Origin: Polaribacter sp. Q13
Lineage (GTDB): Bacteria; Bacteroidota; Bacteroidia; Flavobacteriales; Flavobacteriaceae
Reading direction: 5' to 3'
Assembly: GCF_016858305.2 (NCBI RefSeq)
Contig: NZ_CP074436.1
Span: 4,359,855-4,423,854 of the forward strand
Length of the DNA stretch: 64,000 nucleotides
Of the stretch, positions 1 to 11,407 are shown piece after piece. Numbering within the stretch: the first letter of the stretch is position 1; every line of letters starts with the position of its first letter. The position numbers and the translations under genes were made by a program. The notes under the pieces are model-generated. The model did no database searches. It was given only the letters and a program-made list of their open reading frames with translations, and had not been told where the DNA came from.

Positions 1-1452
1 TGCCTCTGCAGATTCATATTTTTTAAATTCTTCATTATAAATTACAGCTTCATCATTGGCGTATACATTTAATTCATCTTGTCCTAATCTTGTAAAGTTG
101 CTAAAACGAATTCCGTATTGCAATCTTAATTTGTCGCTAATTTTGTGTTCAGCATCTATATAGGCAGCAAATTCATTGGAGTATTTGTCAATTAATTTTT
201 TAGGAACAATTCCAGAATCTTCTCTATTTGGCAAAATCTCTCCTGGATTAAATTTTGTATAGATATTGTTTATTCCATAACTCAATTTAAATTTATTATT
301 AATGTAATGATTAAAATCGTATTTCAGATTGTAATTTGTAATACCAGAATCCCACTCAAAACCAATAAAATCTAGCGTTAATCCATAGAAATAATCAGAA
401 TAAATTAAAGATAAGTTAGAGAATAATTTATCAGAAAAAAGATGATTCCAACGCAGGTTTCCTACTTTATTTCCATATTCATTTACAAAGCTATCACTAA
501 TTCCAAAAATATCCTTTCCAAAATAACCAGAAAAGAAAATACTATTTCTGTCGTTTATTCGGTAGTTTACCTTTGTGTTTAAATCATAAAAATAAGCGGT
601 GTTATCATTATCAAAAAGCGGTAAGAATAAATGAGCGTAAGAAGATCTTCCGCCAACTAAGAAAGATACTTTTTCTTTTTTTATAGGACCTTCAATTAAT
701 AATCTAGATGAAACCAAACCAATTCCTCCGGTTGCTTTAAACTCTTTACTGTTTCCTTCTTTTTGATAAATATCTAAAACAGACGATAATCTTCCGCCAT
801 ATTTTGCAGGAATTCCTCCTTTATATAGTTTAACATCTTTGATTACATCTGGATTAAAAACAGAGAAAAATCCAAATAAATGAGACGAATTAAAAACAAT
901 TGCTTCGTCTAATAAAATTAAATTCTGATCTGCAGCACCACCTCTTACATTAAAACCAGAAGCGCCTTCTCCCGCACTTGTAACTCCAGGTAATAAGATT
1001 AAAGATTTAATAATATCTGCTTCTCCCAATACAACGGGTATTTGTTTTATAGTTGCAGATGTAAGTCTGTTAACACTCATTTGAGGTGTTCTCACATTCA
1101 AGTTTTCTACATTACCTTCTATAATAATTTCATCTAAATTTTCAGATTCTTCTTTTAAGTAGAAGTTTTTAGATGTTTTTTCTTTTAGGTTGATCGTTTC
1201 CATTATAGTACTAAAACCAATATAACTTACCTGTATTTTGTATATTTCTTTTGGTAGGGTTATAGAAAAGAACCCATATTGATTGGTTGTGGTTCCAGAG
1301 TTTAATTCAGGAAAGTATATGGAAACTCCAATTAAAGTTTCATTATTACTATCGTCATAAACAGTACCACTAATTGTATATCTTTCTTGAGAAAAAGCAG
1401 TAATGCTTAATAATAATAGTGTTACGAAAAGTAGTTTTTTCAAATAAAACAT
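1..1452 (-). CDS. TonB-dependent receptor, N-terminal part (cut by window edge)
   Basis: Outer-membrane TonB-dependent receptor for uptake of a large or scarce substrate; the substrate cannot be told from the sequence. The 484 codons present begin at ATG 1452-1450 with a signal peptide (MFYLKKLLFVTLLLLSITAF, then SQ). A carboxypeptidase-regulatory-like beta domain follows (about residues 25-95), then the plug, including VLGEADIIKSLILLPGV and the hallmark GFNVRGGAADQNLILLDEA, and then the first barrel strands. This plug type is common in Bacteroidetes receptors without an obvious SusD partner. The C-terminal barrel lies beyond the left edge, so length and any operon partner are unknown. Confidence 0.93.
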   Translation of the reverse strand, partial: MFYLKKLLFVTLLLLSITAFSQERYTISGTVYDDSNNETLIGVSIYFPELNSGTTTNQYGFFSITLPKEIYKIQVSYIGFSTIMETINLKEKTSKNFYLKEESENLDEIIIEGNVENLNVRTPQMSVNRLTSATIKQIPVVLGEADIIKSLILLPGVTSAGEGASGFNVRGGAADQNLILLDEAIVFNSSHLFGFFSVFNPDVIKDVKLYKGGIPAKYGGRLSSVLDIYQKEGNSKEFKATGGIGLVSSRLLIEGPIKKEKVSFLVGGRSSYAHLFLPLFDNDNTAYFYDLNTKVNYRINDRNSIFFSGYFGKDIFGISDSFVNEYGNKVGNLRWNHLFSDKLFSNLSLIYSDYFYGLTLDFIGFEWDSGITNYNLKYDFNHYINNKFKLSYGINNIYTKFNPGEILPNREDSGIVPKKLIDKYSNEFAAYIDAEHKISDKLRLQYGIRFSNFTRLGQDELNVYANDEAVIYNEEFKKYESAEA

Positions 1453-1782
1453 TTTGTTTAATGATTTAAAATAAATAATAAACAAAAATACAATACTAAT
1501 TTTTAATATAATGTAAAAAAATAAATATTTTATAGTTTTAGTGTCCGATTATTTTTTTTTAGATTATTAATCCCTTTTAAAATAAGGGGCTTCACGTATT
1601 TTATAAATGATACCCTTGCTTTTTTGAAATAATTTTATTGAGAAAAGGTAGACTAATTTTAGTTTAAGTTAGATTGGTTTTTCAGGTGGTTAGAGTAAAG
1701 TCTTGGTTCTTGATTCTAAAAGCGAAGAGGTCTTATATTTTTTATAGGACACTAATGATTTTATATAAGATTTATAAACAAC
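1453..1782. other. Intergenic, no gene seen
   Basis: AT-rich spacer between the receptor start and the icd terminator. A CAAAAATA at 1483-1490 is, on the minus strand, a possible TAnnTTTG -7 box for the receptor, but no matching -33 TTTG is present. No credible small ORF or RNA was seen. Confidence 0.5.
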
Positions 1783-1810
1783 AAAAGCCGATGTTTATAC
1801 ATCGGCTTTT
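1783..1810 (-). terminator. Rho-independent terminator of icd
   Basis: Stem AAAAGCCGATG / CATCGGCTTTT around the loop TTTATA, with T-runs on both strands. It lies 26 bp past the icd stop codon. It could act in both directions, but no plus-strand gene ends here. Confidence 0.85.
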
Positions 1811-1835
1811 GTTTAAAATATTTGTATTTAGAAAT

Positions 1836-4734
<2,899 letters not shown>

Positions 4735-4769
4735 AAAAAAAGCGTTGTGATTTCTCACAACGCTTTTTA
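4735..4769 (-). terminator. Rho-independent terminator of trmD-rplS
   Basis: Stem AAAAAAGCGTTGTGA / TCACAACGCTTTTT with loop TTTC, 20 bp after the rplS stop codon. The stem is perfect and has U-runs on both strands. Confidence 0.88.
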
Positions 4770-4789
4770 ATACTTTTATGTAAAAGAAA

Positions 4790-5140
4790 TTATCTTCTTT
4801 TTTCAGTAATTCTAGCTTTCTTACCAGTAAGACCTCTAAAGTAGAAAATACGAGCTCTACGTACTTTACCTCTTTTGTTTACTTCAATTTTTTGAATAGA
4901 AGGTAAGTTTACAGGGAAAATTCTTTCTACACCTACAGTACCAGACATTTTTCTGATTGTAAATGTTTCTGAAGCTGCAACTCCTTTTCTTTGAATAACT
5001 ACACCTCTAAAAAACTGAGTACGTACTTTATCTCCCTCTTTAATTTCGTAATAAACAGTGATTGTATCTCCTGCTGCAAATTCTGCAAATTCTTTTCTAG
5101 TTACAAATTCGTCTTGTACAAACTTTACTAAAGCTTCCAT
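4790..5140 (-). CDS. rplS: 50S ribosomal protein L19
   Basis: Large-subunit protein at the 30S-50S interface, 116 aa. The start is placed at ATG 5140-5138 (MEALVKFVQDEF), because L19 proteins of this phylum begin with this helix. The same frame stays open for a further 28 codons to an upstream ATG at 5224, but those residues have no counterpart in L19. Conserved RKMSGTVGVERIFPVNLPSI and RRARIFYFRGLTGKKARI are present. It lies downstream of trmD in one operon, the usual trmD-rplS order, and is closed by the hairpin at 4735. Confidence 0.96.
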   Translation of the reverse strand: MEALVKFVQDEFVTRKEFAEFAAGDTITVYYEIKEGDKVRTQFFRGVVIQRKGVAASETFTIRKMSGTVGVERIFPVNLPSIQKIEVNKRGKVRRARIFYFRGLTGKKARITEKRR

Positions 5141-5298
5141 AATATTATAATTTAATTGATTTTGTAAAGCAACATTCACGATTTTTTCGTCAGAGGTTAA
5201 TTTAGCGGTTGCAAAAGTAGTCATTATTTTTTGTTGATAAAACTAATAACCATTATTTTTTATTGTTTTTAAAAAGTGCTTTTTCTTATATATTACAA

Positions 5299-5973
5299 CT
5301 ACTTTAATAAGTCTGGTCTTATTTTTTCAGTTCTTTCATAAGCTTGGTCGCTTCTCCAATCATCTATTTTAGGGAAATTACCAGACAATAATACATCAGG
5401 AACTTTCATCCCTTCAAATTCTGAAGGTCTTGTATATACTGGTGGCGATAACAAATTGTCTTGAAAAGAGTCTGTAAGTGCAGATTGTTCGTCTCCAATA
5501 ACCCCTGGAATTAAACGTACAACTGCGTCTACTAAAACTGCAGCAGCTAATTCTCCGCCAGTTAAAACATAATCTCCAATAGAAATTTCTTTAGTAATGT
5601 ATTTATCACGAATTCTTTGATCTACACCTTTATAATGTCCTGTTAAAATAAGGATATTCTCTTTTAAAGAAAGTGTGTTTGCTGTTCTTTGATTTAACGT
5701 TTTTGCATCTGGAGTCATATAAATAACTTCATCATACGTTCTTTCTAATTGCAATTTCTTAATACAATTAGCAATCGGTTCTATCATCATTACCATACCA
5801 GCGCCACCACCAAATTGAGTGTCGTCTATTTGTTTGTAATTTCCTAAACCGTATTCACGTAAATCGTGAATAATAATTTCTGCCAAACCTTTTTCTTTTG
5901 CACGTTTAATGATTGAATGATTAAACGGACTTTCTAATAAATTTGGGGCAACTGAGATAATATCTATTCGCAT
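5299..5973 (-). CDS. trmD: tRNA (guanosine(37)-N1)-methyltransferase TrmD
   Basis: Methylates G37 next to the anticodon of tRNAs reading CUN, CCN and CGG, which prevents +1 frameshifting. At 224 aa it has the usual length of the SPOUT (trefoil-knot) enzyme. Visible motifs are the N-terminal [39 protein letters not shown] (YEGID in enterobacteria) and the SAM-binding knot [20 protein letters not shown]. It is first gene of the operon with rplS, with a 158-bp gap to the L19 start. A minus-strand -7 box just upstream suggests a very short leader. Confidence 0.97.
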   Translation of the reverse strand: MRIDIISVAPNLLESPFNHSIIKRAKEKGLAEIIIHDLREYGLGNYKQIDDTQFGGGAGMVMMIEPIANCIKKLQLERTYDEVIYMTPDAKTLNQRTANTLSLKENILILTGHYKGVDQRIRDKYITKEISIGDYVLTGGELAAAVLVDAVVRLIPGVIGDEQSALTDSFQDNLLSPPVYTRPSEFEGMKVPDVLLSGNFPKIDDWRSDQAYERTEKIRPDLLK

Positions 5974-5977
5974 GTGG

Positions 5978-5985
5978 CAAATGTA
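5978..5985 (-). promoter_or_regulatory. Candidate -7 box for trmD
   Basis: On the minus strand the sequence reads TACATTTG, matching the Bacteroidetes TAnnTTTG element, 4 bp upstream of the trmD ATG. No clear TTTG -33 box lies 19 bp farther upstream, so this is half a promoter and implies an almost leaderless mRNA. Confidence 0.35.
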
Positions 5986-6077
5986 CTATTTTTGTTGGGT
6001 TTAGAAATACTAGATTTTTAGTTATCTAAATGATAAAAATTAAAATTTTATTCTTTTACTGGATGTTGATTATTTCT

Positions 6078-6085
6078 TAAATTTG
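6078..6085 (+). promoter_or_regulatory. Candidate -7 box for the DUF2721 gene
   Basis: TAAATTTG matches TAnnTTTG 8 bp before the ATG at 6094. The -33 position is T-rich but has no TTTG. If used, the transcript would be nearly leaderless. Confidence 0.35.
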
Positions 6086-6093
6086 ATCTTTAT

Positions 6094-6498
6094 ATGGAAG
6101 AATTAACATTAACAACACCAGCACTTTTATTTTCTGCAATATCTTTAATTATGTTGGCATATACGAACCGTTTTTTGGCGTATGCAGCAGTGATTAGAAA
6201 TTTACATGATATTTATTTAGAAAAGCAAGATCATTCTTTACTAAGACAAATTAAAAATTTAAAATTGCGTTTAAACTTAACCAGGTGGATGCAAATTTTC
6301 GGGATTTCTAGTTTGTTATTTTGTGTGGTAACCATGTTTTTAATTTATGTACATTTAAAGATATTGGCAGCTTGGGTATTTGGTTTTGCATTAATTTTAT
6401 TAATGATTTCTCTTGGATTATTGATAAAGGAATTACAGATTTCCATACGAGCATTGCAACATCATATTGAAGATATTGAGGAGCATTTAGAAAAATAG
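6094..6498 (+). CDS. DUF2721 family membrane protein
   Basis: Small inner-membrane protein of unknown function, 134 aa, matching the DUF2721 family in length and layout. There is an N-terminal hydrophobic helix (about residues 8-33), a central basic helix with KNLKLRLNLTRWMQ, two more membrane helices (about 70-115), and a charged C-terminal tail IRALQHHIEDIEEHLEK that is probably cytosolic. It stands alone, between trmD transcribed away from it and the convergent DUF2911 gene, with which it shares a terminator. Confidence 0.8.
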   Translation: MEELTLTTPALLFSAISLIMLAYTNRFLAYAAVIRNLHDIYLEKQDHSLLRQIKNLKLRLNLTRWMQIFGISSLLFCVVTMFLIYVHLKILAAWVFGFALILLMISLGLLIKELQISIRALQHHIEDIEEHLEK

Positions 6499-6503
6499 AC
6501 CAT

Positions 6504-6536
6504 AAAAAAAATCTCAAGTGATAACTTGAGATTTTT
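6504..6536. terminator. Shared bidirectional terminator
   Basis: Stem AAAATCTCAAGT / ACTTGAGATTTTT with loop GATA, sitting between the convergent DUF2721 and DUF2911 genes, with A and T runs usable on both strands. Confidence 0.85.
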
Positions 6537-6562
6537 AAAATTTATTAAAATAGGAAATCAAT

Positions 6563-7411
6563 TTACATCGCTCCCCATTCTATTAAAGATGCTTTGTTCA
6601 TTTTTACATAACCAGCATTTCCCGCTTTTTCTGAGTATTTTAAAGATTCTTTAGCCGCTTTAATTGCTCCTTTTTTATCTCCTGCTTTTGCATGAATTAA
6701 TGCTTGTTTGCGTAAAAAATAGAATTTTGGTGCATCAGCAGTCATTTCAATAGCTTTGTCAATCCACGTTTGTGCTTTTTTAATATCTTTATCAGCTTCT
6801 AAATAATAAGATGCAGATGCATAATAATCGTTTGCAGAAGGCCCGTTCATAACAGCGGTAATTTGTTTAGAAACTAAAGATTCTGTTGGTGTTTCAAACT
6901 TTAAACCTACATATGTGTTTTCCCATAAAATACCTAAAACAGCAGAACTATTTGTAATGTTATCAAATGTCATCGTAAAAGTTTCTATTTTCATAGGCAT
7001 TGTTTGTGGAGTCGCTTTTGCTTGTGCAGCTACTTTAGCATCATCCCATTTTGCAGGATTCCCCCAATTGGTTGTATCCGCATAAAAATATACGTTCCAA
7101 GAATCCTTTCCTGGTTTTGTGTATAGTGCATACGTTCCTTTCTTTAAATCTTTACCATTAACGGTTACATCTGTAGAAAAAGTAATTTTAGTGTTTTCAT
7201 TTGCGCCAGTTCTCCATACTTCATTAAAAGGAACTAAATCTCCAAAAATAGTTCTCCCTTTTATTCCAGGTCTAGAGTATTCTAAAGTTACATCTGTCAA
7301 TCCTACTTTTTGTTCTATTTTTTGAGAAGGACTAGGTGCTGGTGTTTTTATTTGTGCATTTACGGTAAAAGTAAAAATGGCTACAAATAATGATAGTATA
7401 ATTTTATTCAT
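6563..7411 (-). CDS. DUF2911 domain-containing secreted protein
   Basis: Exported protein of unknown function, 282 aa. A signal peptide is evident (MNKIILSLFVAIFTFTVNAQ). Residues about 25-180 form the DUF2911 beta domain, with typical segments VTLEYSRPGIKGRTIFGDLV, EVWRTGANENTKITFSTDV and GTYALYTKPGKDSWNVYFY. The C-terminal 90 residues are helical and TPR-like (ASYYLEADKDIKKAQTWIDK, followed by repeated amphipathic helices), which suggests a protein-protein contact. The family is common in Bacteroidetes and has no established biochemical role. It appears to be monocistronic. Confidence 0.88.
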   Translation of the reverse strand: MNKIILSLFVAIFTFTVNAQIKTPAPSPSQKIEQKVGLTDVTLEYSRPGIKGRTIFGDLVPFNEVWRTGANENTKITFSTDVTVNGKDLKKGTYALYTKPGKDSWNVYFYADTTNWGNPAKWDDAKVAAQAKATPQTMPMKIETFTMTFDNITNSSAVLGILWENTYVGLKFETPTESLVSKQITAVMNGPSANDYYASASYYLEADKDIKKAQTWIDKAIEMTADAPKFYFLRKQALIHAKAGDKKGAIKAAKESLKYSEKAGNAGYVKMNKASLIEWGAM

Positions 7412-7500
7412 AATTATAGGTTATTTAGGTTTTAATTGATTTTCAAAATTACAATTTCAAAATACTGTAAACGTTAACAAAACCTTAAAATAAACGGATG

Positions 7501-7508
7501 TATCTTTG
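7501..7508 (+). promoter_or_regulatory. Candidate -7 box for the SDR gene
   Basis: TATCTTTG matches TAnnTTTG 19 bp before ATG 7528. No clear TTTG at the -33 position. Confidence 0.4.
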
Positions 7509-7527
7509 TGTTTATTGATACAGTTTT

Positions 7528-8289
7528 ATGAGGAGAATAAGTGTTTTAGGTTGTGGTTGGTTAGGTAAGTCTTTAGCAATTTCATTGTTAGATGAAGGTT
7601 ATTTTGTAAAAGGGTCTACTACTACAGAAGAGAAATTAGAACTTTTAGAAATGAATAATATTGAACCTTATCTTGTTAATATTTCCGAATTTGAAGAGTT
7701 TGATGATTTCTTGCATACAGATATTTTAATTATTGCTATTACGTCTAAAGATGTGGATGGTTTTGAGAATTTAATTTCACAAATTGAAAATTCTGAAATT
7801 CAAAAAGTAATCTTTATCAGTTCTACTGGTGTCTATGGACGATTGAATAGAGTAATGACAGAAGAAGATGAAGTTTTAAAAACTCCGTTAACAGAAATTG
7901 AAAATTTATTTAGAGAAAATACTTTTTTCGAAACTACAATTATTCGTTTTGCTGGTTTGTTTGGTGATGTAAGACAACCTTGTAATTGGTTTAAAAACGG
8001 ACGAAAAATTCCGCAACCAAAAGGATTTGTAAATATGATTCATAAAGAAGATTGTATTGAAATTATTCATGAAATCATCGCTCAAGATTGTTGGAATGAA
8101 ACTTTTAATGCGTGTTCTAATCACCATCCAACAAGGAGAGAATTTTATACAATAGCAAAATTAAGTAACGATTTTGAAGTACCCGAATTTGAAGAGAATG
8201 AAGTGTACGAATGGAAAATTATCAGCTCTAAAAAAGTCCAGGAGGTTTTAGAGTATGAATTTATTCATGATGATTTGTTGAGTATTTAA
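7528..8289 (+). CDS. NAD(P)-binding sugar-epimerase-like protein (extended SDR, YeeZ-like)
   Basis: Rossmann-fold protein of 253 aa. The glycine-rich NAD(P) motif is at the N-terminus (VLGCGWLGKSLA, residues 6-17), followed by VIFISSTGVYG, where the SDR catalytic Ser and Tyr would be expected, and RFAGLFG. It resembles YeeZ/YbjT-type atypical epimerases, whose substrates are unknown. No YxxxK catalytic lysine is clear, so the enzymatic role is uncertain. It is alone in its transcript; its 3' side runs into a repeat-rich spacer. Confidence 0.8.
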   Translation: MRRISVLGCGWLGKSLAISLLDEGYFVKGSTTTEEKLELLEMNNIEPYLVNISEFEEFDDFLHTDILIIAITSKDVDGFENLISQIENSEIQKVIFISSTGVYGRLNRVMTEEDEVLKTPLTEIENLFRENTFFETTIIRFAGLFGDVRQPCNWFKNGRKIPQPKGFVNMIHKEDCIEIIHEIIAQDCWNETFNACSNHHPTRREFYTIAKLSNDFEVPEFEENEVYEWKIISSKKVQEVLEYEFIHDDLLSI

Positions 8290-8330
8290 GTATCAAATGT
8301 TCATTGTAAAAGGATATTGACGATGTATAT

Positions 8331-8650
8331 GAGGTTTCTCAATCGCAAAAAAGCTCATTTCGAAATAACAAAACGTTTGTCTCTTTTTAGTTTGTAAATT
8401 GCTATGAGACTTCTCCTCATTCTTCGTTTGAAATAACAGTGAGCTGTGATGTGAGTTTGAGTATTTTTTTTGATAAACTAAATTGAAAAATTTTTAGAGT
8501 AACCAGAAATAAGTATAAATTGTCACTTCGACTTTTGGAGAAGTCTCATAGAGTAGATAACACAATACGTTGCACTTTTGTAAATTTTCGCGTGAGTTTA
8601 TCTTGAGCGAAGTCGGAAAGCTAAAAAGCGCTCATTTTGAAATGATAAAA
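8331..8650. repeat. Cluster of degenerate flavobacterial palindromic repeats
   Basis: The 480-bp spacer between the SDR gene and gldG has no gene but several fragments of one repeat type: GAGGTTTCTCAATCGC at 8331, CTATGAGACTTCTCC at 8402-8416, its exact reverse complement GGAGAAGTCTCATAG at 8537-8551, and CTTGAGCGAAGTCGG near 8602. Such words (tgagacttctc, gcgaagtcg, ttcgaaatgac) are typical of dispersed intergenic palindromes in Flavobacteriia. The 15-bp perfect inverted pair could fold into a long hairpin. Confidence 0.6.
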
Positions 8651-8710
8651 GGAGTGTGTTTTCTGTTTTTTTATGGATGAAGATAATTGTATCGAGTAGT
8701 TTTTATTTTT

Positions 8711-8773
8711 GCTAACTGCTAACTGCTAACTGCTAACTGCTAACTGCTAACTGCTAACTGCTAACTGCTAACT
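8711..8773. repeat. Heptanucleotide tandem array (GCTAACT) x9 over the gldG stop codon
   Basis: Nine perfect copies of the 7-mer GCTAACT. The last copy overlaps the gldG stop codon (TAG, 8770-8768 on the minus strand), so the array forms the beginning of the gldG 3' UTR. Because 7 is not a multiple of 3, the array carries a stop in every reading frame on both strands. Confidence 0.97.
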
Positions 8774-10408
8774 ATATTTCCTCTTTCTCAAGTAATTAAA
8801 AACAAATCCGAAAGCAAATAAAAGTATTAGCGGAAGTACAACATTAAAAAACTGCCAAAAAGTACGTTCTTTAAAAGCTTTTTTTTTGTCTAAAGTTCTT
8901 ATCTGTAATGTTTTGTTTCTAAGTTGAATTAAGCCCGCATCATCTAATAAATAATCAACAGTGTTTAATAGGAAATCTTTATTTCCAAATTGTTGATTTG
9001 TCCATTTATCTCTATTTAAATCGAAAGGTTTTTCTTTTAAAATTTGGTTTTTGCCAATATCACCATCAGAAATTATTACCATTTTATTGTTGGTAGCATG
9101 GTCTTTAAATAAAGGTGTTTCAAAAGGTTTTACTCTATTTTTATAAGCCGATTTAAAATCACCTTCTAATAAAACAGCAAACAATTGATTTCCGCCTTTG
9201 TACTCATCTTCAATTACTTCATCAGCAATTGATTGGAGTTCAATAAAACTAGGAGTACCTACTTTTTTTGTTAATGTAGAACTTAGTAATAAAGGTGTTT
9301 TTTTTATGTTATTTTTTAAAGTATCAATCTGATTTGCAAATTGTAAACGAACAGGAGAAGTGTTTTTTGTAATGGCATGATTTGGGTTTCCTCCAACCAA
9401 GGGGTGATAAAACCAGTCTAAGTTTTTAAACTGCGTTTGATTGCCAACTTTACCAGTGGCTAATGGAATTTGAGCAGCATATAAATCTTTAATCAACGTA
9501 GTGTTAATTCTAATTCCGTAAGAAAATAACAGATCTGTTAAGTTTAAATCTCTTGGATATGCCAACATTTTACCGGAAGTAAACAAACTGTCTTGATCTG
9601 CTTGCACATTATCCAACATCCACAATGTTTTTCCGCCATTGGCGATAAATTGATCTAAAGTTAGTTTTTCTTTCTCTGTAAATTTTTGAGTAGGTTTAGC
9701 AATAATAGCCAAATCTAAAGAGGTTAAATCTTTTAATGTTTGCTGCGGATTGGTTGTTACAGAATCTAAGGTAAACTTTGCTAGCTTATATTTCTTAGCA
9801 ACTTCACTTAAAAAACTATATTGATAAATGTCTGGTAATTCTCCATTTCCGGTAATTACGGCAATACTTTTTTGTTTTTTTTGAGTAACGGAATTAATAG
9901 CATTAGAAAAACTATATTCTAAATTTTCAATGGCTTTTTGCAACTGTTCGTCTTGAGATGCCACAATTGCATTTGGAAGCAAAGATACAATGGTGGCTTT
10001 TTTGCCGTAAGTTATTTCTGCCCAAGGAAAAATAATAGCTTCAGATAATTTCCCTTGCTCTTCTACTGTTAGTTGACTTGGCAGCATACCTCGTTTAATT
10101 AGGTTTTCTCGCTGGTTATCTGGAGCTTCAAAATTTATTTTTATGTTTGGGTTTTTAATGGCTAACTCTTCTAAATACTGACGAGTTTCTACCTGAAGTC
10201 TTTTAAATTCTGAAGGAAAATCACCTTCTAAATAAACAGAGATAAATAGTGGTTTATCAACTTTAGAAATAATTTTTTCTGTAGTTTTAGAAAGAGTGTA
10301 ACGTTTATCTGCAGTTAAATCGAAACGTTTATAAAATGATTGATTGATAATATTTAAAAAAATCAATCCAATAATTAATATTGCTATATTTTTTAGTTTC
10401 TTATTCAT
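8768..10408 (-). CDS. gldG: Gliding-motility ABC transporter substrate-binding subunit GldG
   Basis: Component of the Gld ABC transporter (GldA ATPase, GldF and GldG) needed for gliding in Flavobacterium, 546 aa. The N-terminal membrane helix is at residues 9-22 and a C-terminal helix (VVLPLILLFAFGFVFNYL) precedes the basic end RKRKYS. Between them is the large extracytoplasmic ABC-type uncharacterised domain, with FDLTADKRYTLSKTTEKI as the family signature. It overlaps gldF by 8 nt (ATGAATAA), implying translational coupling. The stop codon lies inside a heptamer array. gldA is not in this window. Confidence 0.94.
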   Translation of the reverse strand: MNKKLKNIAILIIGLIFLNIINQSFYKRFDLTADKRYTLSKTTEKIISKVDKPLFISVYLEGDFPSEFKRLQVETRQYLEELAIKNPNIKINFEAPDNQRENLIKRGMLPSQLTVEEQGKLSEAIIFPWAEITYGKKATIVSLLPNAIVASQDEQLQKAIENLEYSFSNAINSVTQKKQKSIAVITGNGELPDIYQYSFLSEVAKKYKLAKFTLDSVTTNPQQTLKDLTSLDLAIIAKPTQKFTEKEKLTLDQFIANGGKTLWMLDNVQADQDSLFTSGKMLAYPRDLNLTDLLFSYGIRINTTLIKDLYAAQIPLATGKVGNQTQFKNLDWFYHPLVGGNPNHAITKNTSPVRLQFANQIDTLKNNIKKTPLLLSSTLTKKVGTPSFIELQSIADEVIEDEYKGGNQLFAVLLEGDFKSAYKNRVKPFETPLFKDHATNNKMVIISDGDIGKNQILKEKPFDLNRDKWTNQQFGNKDFLLNTVDYLLDDAGLIQLRNKTLQIRTLDKKKAFKERTFWQFFNVVLPLILLFAFGFVFNYLRKRKYS

Positions 10409-11117
10409 TGTCTAGACGTATTTTAGTAATGAATAAAAAGAAAATAGTAACACTTAAAAAGTATACAATATCTCTTGAGTCTATAATACCTCTAGAAATA
10501 CTTTTAAAATGTTCGTTTATTCCCATTTTTTTAATGGTTAAGTCATTACCAAGAGAATTGGAAATGGCATCGAAACCATAATACAAAAAGAAGGTAATAA
10601 AAACACCTAAAATAAAAGCGACTATTTGGTTTTTAGAAAGTGTAGATGTAAATAAACCAATAGCAGTATAGGTTGCTGCTAAAAATAATAAGCCAAGATA
10701 AGAGCCAATTGTGCTACCGAAATCTAGGTTTCCAATAGGGTTTCCTAATTGGTATATTGTATAAACATAGGTTAGGGTTGGTATTAAAGCCACTACAACC
10801 AATAGGAGTGAAGCCAAGAATTTTCCCAACACAATTTGCCAGTCGGAAATTGGTTTTGTTTTTAAGAGCTCTATGGTGCCGCTGTTTAATTCGTCTGCAA
10901 AACTTTTCATGGTTATTGCCGGAATTAAAAATAGAAATACCCAAGGAGCAAAAAAGAAAAACGAATTTAAATCTGCAAAACCTGCGTTTAATATATTAAA
11001 GTCTCCTTTAAAAACCCATAAAAATAAACCGTTCATCAACAAGAAAACACCAATAACTAAATAGGCAATAGTACTTGAGAAAAATGAGTTGAATTCTTTT
11101 TTAAGGATTGATATCAA
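10401..11117 (-). CDS. gldF: Gliding-motility ABC transporter permease subunit GldF
   Basis: ABC-2 type permease, 238 aa, with about six membrane helices (first at residues 14-34, LVIGVFLLMNGLFLWVF) and the permease-family stretch MKSFADELNSGTIELLKTKP. It pairs with GldG encoded immediately downstream. It starts at ATG 11117-11115, with palindromic repeats upstream. GldF/G are required for gliding in Flavobacterium johnsoniae, but many non-gliding relatives keep them, so motility cannot be asserted from these two genes. Confidence 0.94.
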   Translation of the reverse strand: MISILKKEFNSFFSSTIAYLVIGVFLLMNGLFLWVFKGDFNILNAGFADLNSFFFFAPWVFLFLIPAITMKSFADELNSGTIELLKTKPISDWQIVLGKFLASLLLVVVALIPTLTYVYTIYQLGNPIGNLDFGSTIGSYLGLLFLAATYTAIGLFTSTLSKNQIVAFILGVFITFFLYYGFDAISNSLGNDLTIKKMGINEHFKSISRGIIDSRDIVYFLSVTIFFLFITKIRLDNE

Positions 11118-11213
11118 TGTAAAATAGTTTATACGTTTACTTGGTTCTTTTTATTTCTAATTTTGTTGATAGAAATACGATTATGTTCATTTTAAATGAT
11201 AATGAATTTATAA

Positions 11214-11380
11214 AATGTCATTCGAGGCTTGTCTAAGACTAATTTTCTTCATCAAAAGCACTTCGACAGGCTCAGTGTGACATTGTTTTTTTTAATTGTT
11301 CTTAGGTTTTAAGATGTTATTAAATTAATTTCAATAACCAATTAATATTTTTGATGTCAGTCTGAGCTTGTCGAAGACTT
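11214..11380. repeat. Dispersed palindromic repeat and a half-copy
   Basis: Positions 11214-11286 form an imperfect palindrome: AATGTCATTCGAGGCTTGTC on the left pairs with CTTCGACAGGCTCAGTGTGA on the right. A second half-unit, GTCAGTCTGAGCTTGTCGAA, is at 11356-11375. The words match the CTGAGCTTGTCGAAG / CTTCGACAGGCTCAG elements scattered through Flavobacteriia genomes. They sit between gldF and the GNAT gene and could act as 3' hairpins for the latter's neighbours. Confidence 0.7.
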
Positions 11381-11407
11381 TTTGATCTTGTCTCTTGGTT
11401 CTAGTTT

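Noticed and set aside
8711..8773. Tandem array as a CRISPR
   Set aside because: The unit is 7 bp with no spacers and no cas genes nearby; it is a microsatellite.
10714..11064. Several open frames antisense to or overlapping gldF
   Set aside because: They lie inside a well-supported GldF gene on other frames, with no recognisable protein.
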